A stretch of 55,804 bases of DNA, taken from assembly GCA_938009905.1 (NCBI GenBank), contig CALLGK010000024.1, positions 1 to 55,804 on the forward strand, read 5' to 3'. This DNA is from an uncultured Acidimicrobiales bacterium (lineage in GTDB: Bacteria; Actinomycetota; Acidimicrobiia; Acidimicrobiales; SZUA-35). A program made the position numbers and the translations under genes. Numbering within the stretch: position 1 is the stretch's first letter; the number at the start of each line of letters is the position of its first letter. Positions 49,558-55,804 of this stretch are shown here, piece by piece. The notes under the pieces were generated by a model that worked only from the letters and a program-made list of their open reading frames with translations, did no database searches and was not told the DNA's origin.

Positions 49558-50981
49558 TCCGACAGCTGGTCGACCGGAGCGAAGTCGTCTGTGAGCACCT
49601 GAGCGTCGCCGATGAAGTCAATCACGGCCGGTTCGCCCACGAACTCGCCATCACCCGGATCAACCACGATCTCTGGCAGCGGAACGTCAGAAGCGATGAG
49701 AATCAGATTGAACCGACGACGGGGCTCGACCTCGTCACCGGGCACGATCACGCCCAGATGGTCAAACTCTTCACCGAGTGTTGCCAACTGCGCTCGGGCG
49801 TACCCGTTTGAGCCGCCATCGATCACGTTCATGGCGTAGGTACCGCCGGGCCGCAGCAAACGATCGAGCTCTCGCACCACCTCGACGGTGGTGAGGTGCC
49901 ACGGCACGGAGTCACTGGCAAAGGCGTCGCCGATGATGAGATCGAATCCGTCGGTTGGCAGATCGGCAAGCACGAGTCGAGCGTCGCCAACCGTCACGTT
50001 GATGCCGTCTGCATCTGTGAGACCAAGCTCTTCTTCTGCGATGCGCACCAGCGAGTCGTCGATCTCGAGCACCTCGTTGGTCGACCCCGGCCGCACCTCG
50101 CTCATCCAACGGGGTAGCGAGAAGCCTCCGCCACCGATGTAGAGCACATCGAGGGGCCCGTCCGGCTGTGCTTCGGCCACGTCGGCCAGCATTCGCATGT
50201 AGCGAAAGTCGAGATATGTGGGGTCATCGAGGTCGACGTAGGCGTGCCGGAGGTGGTCGAGGTACAGACTGCGGCCAGAGGGTCGGTCGGGATCGACCTC
50301 GACTCGGGCGCAGAAGTAGTCGGTTTCGTAGTCACACGCCGACGGAAAGCCAAACATGGCAACGGCGCTCAGAGCGATACCGGCCGCTCCACCAGCAGAA
50401 GCGGTTCGGCCCGCCATCTTGCGCCACAACAGCAGCCCGGCCAGAACGAGCAAGCCGCCTATGACGAAGATGAGGGTGCGAACAGGCACCAACGACACCA
50501 GAACAAAGCCGGTCAGGAACGAACCGACCAACGCGCCAAAGGTGCCAGCGGCCGACAGTCCACCGACGACTGATCCGGTTTCTTCGAGCGAGCCGAGTCG
50601 GAGCTTGGCCACCATCGGACTCACGGCGCTGAGCACCGCGGCAGGGGCAAAGAACGCCATGAACGTGAGCAGCACGATCTCAGGAGCCGACGATCCGATG
50701 AGCGGACCCATCATGGCCACGATGGGAACCGACAGCCAAGTGAGAACGCCGCCGAGGATCAGAATCGGGCCAAGAAGCGTGTGCGGGTCGCGGCTATCGG
50801 CAAGGTTGCCGCCAACGGCTGCACCGAGCGCGATGCCGGCCAAGACGGTGCCGATGATCGCCGTGAACGCCTCGAGCGACACGCCGACGTATGGAGCCAC
50901 CAACCGGCCGGCCAGAATCTCGATCACGAGAACGAGCGCAGAGGTGACGAAGACCATCGCGGTGGCGAACCGCGAGGTCAT
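49554..50981 (-). CDS. Membrane-fused spermidine synthase-like protein
   Basis: The 475 aa have about seven to eight N-terminal hydrophobic segments (1-215) followed by a Rossmann methyltransferase/spermidine-synthase-type domain. It contains VLYIGGGGFSLPRW, EVLEIDDSLVRIAEEELGL, VTVGDARLVLADL and IIGDAFASDSVPWHL. In true spermidine synthases the second Asp pair binds the amine; here the context is altered, so polyamine synthesis is uncertain. The start at 50981 lies 10 nt after the bcp stop; the stop overlaps azlC. Confidence 0.82.
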   Translation of the reverse strand: MTSRFATAMVFVTSALVLVIEILAGRLVAPYVGVSLEAFTAIIGTVLAGIALGAAVGGNLADSRDPHTLLGPILILGGVLTWLSVPIVAMMGPLIGSSAPEIVLLTFMAFFAPAAVLSAVSPMVAKLRLGSLEETGSVVGGLSAAGTFGALVGSFLTGFVLVSLVPVRTLIFVIGGLLVLAGLLLWRKMAGRTASAGGAAGIALSAVAMFGFPSACDYETDYFCARVEVDPDRPSGRSLYLDHLRHAYVDLDDPTYLDFRYMRMLADVAEAQPDGPLDVLYIGGGGFSLPRWMSEVRPGSTNEVLEIDDSLVRIAEEELGLTDADGINVTVGDARLVLADLPTDGFDLIIGDAFASDSVPWHLTTVEVVRELDRLLRPGGTYAMNVIDGGSNGYARAQLATLGEEFDHLGVIVPGDEVEPRRRFNLILIASDVPLPEIVVDPGDGEFVGEPAVIDFIGDAQVLTDDFAPVDQLSE

Positions 50982-50991
50982 GACGGGGGGA

Positions 50992-51480
50992 TCAGTCTGA
51001 CTCAAGGGCAGCAAGCAACTTTGTCGGGGTGTCTTTGGGGCTGATCTTTGGCCACGAGGCCATCACGGTGCCCTTCTCGTTGACGAGAAAGGCTGATCGC
51101 TGCACACCCATGTATTTCTTGCCGTACATGTTCTTCTCGACCCACACGCCGTACTTCTCGGCGATCTTGTGCTCTGGGTCGCTCAACAAGGTGAAGCCGA
51201 GACGGTGCTTGGCGTCGAACTTGGCGAGCTTTGCTGGTGCATCAGGGCTGATGCCAACCACAATGGTGTCGCCGATTTCATTGGCGATGTCACGCAGCCC
51301 ACACGCCTGGGTTGTGCAACCCGGCGTGTCTGCTTTCGGGTAGAAGAAGATCAGCACCTTCCGACCCTTCAGCGACGACAACCGCAGCTTCTCGTCGGCC
51401 TGGTTGGCCAGATTGAACGCCGGAGCTCGCTTCCCAACTGCAGGTGAGGTACTCGTCACTTCTCTTCCGGACGGGGCCAT
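50992..51480 (-). CDS. bcp: Thioredoxin-dependent thiol peroxidase (Bcp/PrxQ)
   Basis: This 162-aa peroxiredoxin has the peroxidatic Cys and a resolving Cys five residues later (TPGCTTQACGLRD), the PrxQ spacing. VLIFFYPKADTPGC and the C-terminal WPKISPKDTPTKLL match the family. It reduces hydroperoxides in the cytoplasm using thioredoxin. It is the first gene of a five-gene operon (bcp, spermidine-synthase-like, azlC, azlD, lipoprotein) and divergent from the GGDEF-EAL gene with 58 bp between. ATG 51480 or GTG 51459 could start it. Confidence 0.95.
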   Translation of the reverse strand: MAPSGREVTSTSPAVGKRAPAFNLANQADEKLRLSSLKGRKVLIFFYPKADTPGCTTQACGLRDIANEIGDTIVVGISPDAPAKLAKFDAKHRLGFTLLSDPEHKIAEKYGVWVEKNMYGKKYMGVQRSAFLVNEKGTVMASWPKISPKDTPTKLLAALESD

Positions 51481-51538
51481 CCCGTCAAGCTACCGAACGC
51501 GGCCGCAACGAGCACCCCTGGCGAGCCTCGTTACGAAC

Positions 51539-54289
51539 ATGGTCCGATCGTCTTCATTTGTTCAAGTAGGCCGCTTCTCTGGCCGTTCAGACGAGGTGGC
51601 CTCGTTTCTGCCTGGCAAGCCCCGAATTCGCGTTGGCGCCATGTTGGCGCTGCTTGCCGCGCTGCCACTCATCGGCCTTGCCATCCTCGCCGGGCAGCAG
51701 TTCTTCGACATCGCAGATGGCCAACAGGAATTGGTCGAGATTGAGACCGCGTCCCAGAACCTGATCGCCCTCATTGAGATCGAAACTGCGATCGATACCG
51801 AGATCTACTGGACAGAGGCGAGCGCGACGACGGAAGAGTTCGGAATTCCGTCATCAATGATCGAGCCCCTCATCGGAATCTCGATTGCAGAGGAGCTCCC
51901 GAAAGCCCAAGAACGAGTCGATGAGCTCCTCGCTGCGTACGACGATCCTGAGCTCACAAGGGCCATCGAGAACGCTCGCTCAAACCCCAATCGGCGAACT
52001 GACTTCACCTCGGCGCTCTCGCTCGCATCGCAAGAAGAAATTCCCGACCGCATCAGAAACGCCAGCGTTGCCCTGCAGACCAAGTCCGCTGGCCTCCCAG
52101 ACGGCGAAGATCTCGCCTACCGGGCCGAAGTGCTGTCAGACGCCAACCAACTGCGATCCGCCTTCAGCAGATCCCTCGCCAGTGTCCTGTTCCTCAAAGT
52201 GAGCGGTGACACCGACCTGAGCTTCGCCTTTGCCGATACTGCGGGAGCACTGGCGAACTACAACCGCATCGACGCAGAGCTTTCTGCGTTGTTGACAGGC
52301 GACGAACCAACCCTCGCTGCACTGGAAGCCGTTGGCGCTGACCCAGACGTGCGGGTGATTCTGAGCCAGGCGGAGTCGGCCACACAAGACTTCGGTGCGA
52401 TGGGGGGCGAGCCGCTGTCGTTCTCCGATCCTGAGACCTTGCTCGACTTGGCCTCAGCGTTCAGCGCTGCCACCTCGGCCGCTGATCGTCACCTTGAACT
52501 GGTCGAAATGACCGCCGACTCGTTTGACGCCGAGCTTGCGAGCACGCAACAGCGAGAGCAGCGGCAAGCTCGCACAATCGGGGCGATCACCGCGGCCGCC
52601 GTGATCTCAACTCTCATCGCCGTCGCCGCCTCGACCCGGGCCATCGTGTCGCCTATCCGACGACTGGGAGGAGCAGCTGAGTCCCTCGGCAACGGTGCCT
52701 TCGAGGGCCCTCTCGAGCTCTCGGGTCCAATCGAGATTCAGGCCGCAACGCTCACCCTGAACGATGTGGCAGCAAACCTTCAGCGAGCCGAGGCGCAAGC
52801 CCACGCCCTCGCAGACGGTCGGCTCGAAGATGCGTCGTTTACCGATGCCGCGTCCGGCCCGCTCGGGCTGTCGCTCGATGCAGCAGTCCGCCGCCTCAAA
52901 GACTCAATGACCGAGCGTGAACAGTTCCGTCAGCGCCTCTCGCACGAGGCCGCCCACGACGGGCTCACCGGCATCCCAAACCGCAGTGCATCGATCATCG
53001 CTCTCGAGAATGCCCTCAGACGAGCAGAGATCTCCGGCCAGAAGCTCGCCGTGCTCTTCATCGACCTTGACGGCTTCAAGCGAATCAACGACGTGCACGG
53101 GCACGAAGCTGGCGATCATTTGCTGATCAGGGTCGCTCAGCGCCTGCTCGCCAGCTGCCGACCAACCGACCGAGTTGGTCGACTTGGCGGCGATGAGTTC
53201 CTCGTCGTGGCTGAACCCGTCGAGTCGATTGAGGCAGCCCGTCAAGTTGCCGAACGCATTCGGAAAGCCGCAAGCGCAGCGGTGCAGTATCGAGGCATCA
53301 CGCTGCACCCCAGCCTGTCCATTGGCGTCGCCGTCACGGACGGAAACGCCGAGGCAGACGAGGTCATCCGCGAAGCCGACTACGCGGTCTACGAAGCCAA
53401 GAAGTCTGGGCGCAACCAGACCCACTGTTTCGACGACGCACTCAGAGCCAGGCTCCGCCACGAGGCCGACCTTGAGTCAGCCATCGCCACCGGCCTCAAG
53501 GCAGGCGAGTTCCAGCTCTACTTCCAGCCGATTCTTCGTTCGTCAGACAACTCGGTCTCGAAGTTCGAGGCACTGCTGCGCTGGCATCGGCCCGGCGTCG
53601 GCGACATCGCTCCAGACGAGTTCGTGCCGTTCGCCGAGCGTTCTGATCTGATCCTTGAGGTTGACCGCTGGGTGATCAACGAGGGTGTTCGCCACCTGGC
53701 CGAGTTCGCTTCTCGACCAGGGTTGGAAGACATTTCGATCGCCGTCAACGTGTCAGGACGCCACCTCGGCCACGGCGACCTCGTCGATCACGTCACATCT
53801 GTGCTCAGCCGGTGGGAGGTTGACGCTCGCCGTTTGACGCTTGAAGTCACCGAAAGCGCGCTGCTTGAAGATCTCAAAGCGGCGGCCGCCACCCTCCAGG
53901 CCCTTCGTCAGCTCGGCGTCCAAGTCGCAATCGACGACTTCGGCACTGGCTATACGTCGCTGACCCACCTGCGTTACTTGCCCGCCGACATCCTCAAGAT
54001 CGACAGGAGCTTCGTTCGCAACCTCGACCGCCTCGATGAGCTGTCGCTCGTGCGCCTCGTTACCGAGATCGGCCACCTCCTTGGCATGGAGATCACAGTG
54101 GAAGGCGTCGAGACAACCAAGCAACGGGACCAGCTGCATGAGCTTGGAGTCGACTCGCTTCAGGGCTTCCTCTTCGGGCGACCACAGAGTTTCGATCTAC
54201 CGCCGTTGGAAGATGCGGCCATCACCACAACGCACGACAAGAACACGTCGCCAACGACGGGTCAGCGGAAGGAACACGCACATGACTGA
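51539..54289 (+). CDS. Membrane cyclic di-GMP enzyme with GGDEF and EAL domains
   Basis: The 916 aa have one N-terminal membrane helix near 35-55, a long extracytoplasmic helical sensor region (about 56-345) and a second membrane helix (TIGAITAAAVISTLIAVAA). A HAMP-like segment follows, then a GGDEF domain with intact GGDEF at 550-554 and an EAL domain with intact EAL at 677-679 and DDFGTGYTSLTHLRYLPADI. It may both make and break cyclic di-GMP, a known regulator of pili. Start 51539 is the first ATG outside the bcp gene. It overlaps the next gene by 8 nt. Confidence 0.93.
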   Translation: MVRSSSFVQVGRFSGRSDEVASFLPGKPRIRVGAMLALLAALPLIGLAILAGQQFFDIADGQQELVEIETASQNLIALIEIETAIDTEIYWTEASATTEEFGIPSSMIEPLIGISIAEELPKAQERVDELLAAYDDPELTRAIENARSNPNRRTDFTSALSLASQEEIPDRIRNASVALQTKSAGLPDGEDLAYRAEVLSDANQLRSAFSRSLASVLFLKVSGDTDLSFAFADTAGALANYNRIDAELSALLTGDEPTLAALEAVGADPDVRVILSQAESATQDFGAMGGEPLSFSDPETLLDLASAFSAATSAADRHLELVEMTADSFDAELASTQQREQRQARTIGAITAAAVISTLIAVAASTRAIVSPIRRLGGAAESLGNGAFEGPLELSGPIEIQAATLTLNDVAANLQRAEAQAHALADGRLEDASFTDAASGPLGLSLDAAVRRLKDSMTEREQFRQRLSHEAAHDGLTGIPNRSASIIALENALRRAEISGQKLAVLFIDLDGFKRINDVHGHEAGDHLLIRVAQRLLASCRPTDRVGRLGGDEFLVVAEPVESIEAARQVAERIRKAASAAVQYRGITLHPSLSIGVAVTDGNAEADEVIREADYAVYEAKKSGRNQTHCFDDALRARLRHEADLESAIATGLKAGEFQLYFQPILRSSDNSVSKFEALLRWHRPGVGDIAPDEFVPFAERSDLILEVDRWVINEGVRHLAEFASRPGLEDISIAVNVSGRHLGHGDLVDHVTSVLSRWEVDARRLTLEVTESALLEDLKAAAATLQALRQLGVQVAIDDFGTGYTSLTHLRYLPADILKIDRSFVRNLDRLDELSLVRLVTEIGHLLGMEITVEGVETTKQRDQLHELGVDSLQGFLFGRPQSFDLPPLEDAAITTTHDKNTSPTTGQRKEHAHD

Positions 54290-54911
54290 ACCATGGGAGG
54301 CGGATGCCAGTGTGTTTGGTGAGATGCCGCCGAACGATGCGCCTGGGTCCAATCAGGCCGCGACCATCACAAACGCTCCAGACGAACAGCTGACGCACCG
54401 TTTCTGGTCACCAACATCGTTCCTGCTGTTGCAAGGAGCGCTGTTTGTGTTCGGCCTCATCCTCGGACTGCTTGCGTTGCTGGATGGCGAGTTCCTGCCT
54501 GCGCTCATCGGCCTGGTCATGGCCGGCTGGGCGGCGTTCTCGTTTGGCTGGGTTGATATCGAACCTGGCGTCGTGAGCCAAGAGAAGATCGGCAGAAAGA
54601 CCACCACACGAGGCGAAGACGTTCTTCGCATCGAGCTCGACTACACGCGATCCAAGAGCACAAAGTGGTGGTACCCGGTCTTGATCACGACAACGAGCGA
54701 CGAGGTTCATCTCACCACGTTGCGATCGGTGTCGAAGAAGAAGACCGCGAAGCAGGCCAGGATCATCGAAGCGGCGCTACGGGGAGAAGACATCTTCGTG
54801 TCACCTGCTCAGATCGCAGCCAATGGCGGCGTCGTTCCTCCGCCCGGGCCTCAGATCGACCCGGATGTGTTCACGCCGCTGCCCGGGCTTGAGCGCCACT
54901 ACGAGCGCTAG
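54282..54911 (+). CDS. Membrane protein with bacterial PH-like domain
   Basis: The 209 aa have a polar N-terminus (1-40), two hydrophobic helices (about 45-90, LLLQGALFVFGLILGLLALL and LIGLVMAGWAAFSFGW), and a beta-rich segment resembling a bacterial PH domain (VVSQEKIGRKTTTRGEDVLR, IELDYTR, VHLTTLRSVSKK). The C-terminus is Pro-rich. ATG 54282 has GGAAGGA upstream and overlaps the GGDEF-EAL stop, so the two are cotranscribed. An accessory role for the cyclic di-GMP protein is inference. Confidence 0.75.
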   Translation: MTEPWEADASVFGEMPPNDAPGSNQAATITNAPDEQLTHRFWSPTSFLLLQGALFVFGLILGLLALLDGEFLPALIGLVMAGWAAFSFGWVDIEPGVVSQEKIGRKTTTRGEDVLRIELDYTRSKSTKWWYPVLITTTSDEVHLTTLRSVSKKKTAKQARIIEAALRGEDIFVSPAQIAANGGVVPPPGPQIDPDVFTPLPGLERHYER

Positions 54912-54920
54912 AGCGTCGGA

Positions 54921-55781
54921 CTACATGGCCTGTCGCCATTCGCCAGACTGAAGTCGCCGAATGCGCTCGTCGACGTTTGGGTGGGTTGCGAACATGTTCG
55001 AGAACGCAACCTGGCGATTGTTCAGCGGGTTCACGATGTAGTGGCTGGCCTGGGGAGGGGCCACGTTCGACTGAACCTGCAACGAGAAGCCGTGGAGCTT
55101 GGCCAACGCGCTGGCCAACGGCTCACCATCACCGATCATTTGAGCTGCCGTCCGGTCGGCCTCAAACTCACGACTACGGCTGATTGCCATCTGCAAGACG
55201 CCGGCAGCCATCGGGGCAAGCATGGCAAACGCGATGGCGATGATCGGGTTGCCGTCGTTGTTGTCGCGACGCTGTCCGCCAAGCGCGCCGCTCCACATGA
55301 TCATGTTGGCCGCATAACTGATCGCCGTCGCAATGGCCGCTGCGACCGAACCCGTCAGGATGTCGCGGTTCTTCACATGGGCGAGCTCGTGGGCCAACAC
55401 GCCGCGAATCTCAGCCCACGACAGCGTGCGAAGCAGGCCTTCAGTAACGCAGATCGCCGCGTTCGAAGGGTTCCGACCGGTGGCGAACGCATTTGGCTGT
55501 TGCTCTGGCGACACGTAGAGCTTGGGCATCGGCGTGCCGGCCAGCTGGGTCAACTCGGTCATGATCTGGAAGTACTCGGGCAGCTGTTGAGGCGTCGCTT
55601 CCACTGCTCGGGCAGACCGAATCGCCAGCGTGGCGCTGAACCAGTACGAGCCGCCGACCATCACGAGGGCAATGAGGAAGGCGATGGTGAGGCCAGATGA
55701 GCCACCCAACACCTGCCCGGCCAACATCACTATTCCGGCCATTCCAGCCAGCAAAACCGCAGTCTTCACACCGTTCTTCAT
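54921..55781 (-). CDS. htpX: Membrane zinc metalloprotease HtpX
   Basis: The 286 aa carry the zinc site HELAH (about residues 131-135) followed by the third ligand Glu in SREFEADRTAAQM. Two membrane helices precede the site (about 8-50) and two follow (about 145-205). HtpX degrades misfolded membrane proteins at the inner membrane. The ATG at 55781 gives the usual length and the window ends 23 nt upstream, so its promoter may be outside. It converges with the PH-like gene with 9 nt between stops. Confidence 0.97.
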   Translation of the reverse strand: MKNGVKTAVLLAGMAGIVMLAGQVLGGSSGLTIAFLIALVMVGGSYWFSATLAIRSARAVEATPQQLPEYFQIMTELTQLAGTPMPKLYVSPEQQPNAFATGRNPSNAAICVTEGLLRTLSWAEIRGVLAHELAHVKNRDILTGSVAAAIATAISYAANMIMWSGALGGQRRDNNDGNPIIAIAFAMLAPMAAGVLQMAISRSREFEADRTAAQMIGDGEPLASALAKLHGFSLQVQSNVAPPQASHYIVNPLNNRQVAFSNMFATHPNVDERIRRLQSGEWRQAM

Positions 55782-55804
55782 GCCTGTACAACGTTAGAGG
55801 ACTG

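Noticed and set aside
52904-53461. 185-codon minus-strand ORF inside the GGDEF domain
   Set aside because: It is the antisense of a strongly conserved coding region.

Overview
The window looks like a chromosomal segment of a high-GC, monoderm-type actinobacterium, most likely of the class Acidimicrobiia (Ilumatobacter-like). That placement is inference. It rests on the GC-rich codon use, a NusG with a long acidic N-terminal extension, actinobacterial-style Tad pilus genes, an LPXTG-type sorting signal, frequent GTG starts and ATGA/GTGA gene overlaps. No IS element, phage gene, rRNA or CRISPR array was seen.

Region 1 (about 0.4-22.8 kb, mostly minus strand) is the ancestral translation and export block tRNA-Thr, tRNA-Met, tuf, tRNA-Trp, secE, nusG, rplK, rplA, rplJ, rplL, but it is interrupted. 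An ECF sigma/anti-sigma pair and a DUF4214 secreted protein lie between tuf and tRNA-Trp. A complete tight-adherence (Tad/Flp) pilus locus of about 11 kb, plus a divergent sensor kinase/response regulator, lies between nusG and rplK. The pilus operon runs flp, a second mini-Flp, tadE, tadG-like, cpaB, cpaE/tadZ, tadA, a vWA-TadB fusion, tadC, a DnaB-like ATPase, a prepilin peptidase and a GT87-type membrane protein. Most junctions overlap or nearly touch. The flp mRNA leader has a strong Shine-Dalgarno, an overlapping short ORF and a perfect inverted repeat covering the flp start codon. rplJ is preceded by a recognisable L10 leader, and rplL is closed by a strong intrinsic terminator, with no rpoB start in the remaining 434 bp.

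Region 2 (22.8-28.8 kb) holds a secreted zinc metalloprotease, a GNAT acetyltransferase, a pair of palindromic repeats, tRNA-Tyr, yajQ and a membrane-anchored Hsp70-like protein without a substrate-binding domain.

Region 3 (29-46 kb) looks like a nucleobase/ureide catabolic island. A minus-strand operon encodes a BMP-type nucleoside/purine ABC transporter (two permeases, lipoprotein, double ATPase) and an 8-oxoguanine-deaminase-like amidohydrolase. A regulator fusing a thiamine-binding-like domain to a DauR-type HTH lies just upstream. A divergent plus-strand operon encodes an N-carbamoyl-L-amino-acid hydrolase-like enzyme, a YgfK/PreA-like iron-sulfur oxidoreductase, an N-carbamoyl-D-amino-acid hydrolase and a fused [2Fe-2S]-molybdenum hydroxylase of the XdhD type. 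Beyond it lie a cytochrome c with an LPXTG sorting signal, a MarR regulator and a divergent PLP fold-type-II enzyme.

Region 4 (46.4-55.8 kb) carries a DUF3179 lipoprotein, a minus-strand operon (bcp peroxiredoxin, membrane spermidine-synthase-like protein, azlC, azlD, lipoprotein), a GGDEF-EAL membrane protein with a PH-like membrane protein, and htpX. All family assignments come from reading motifs by eye; no database search was run.
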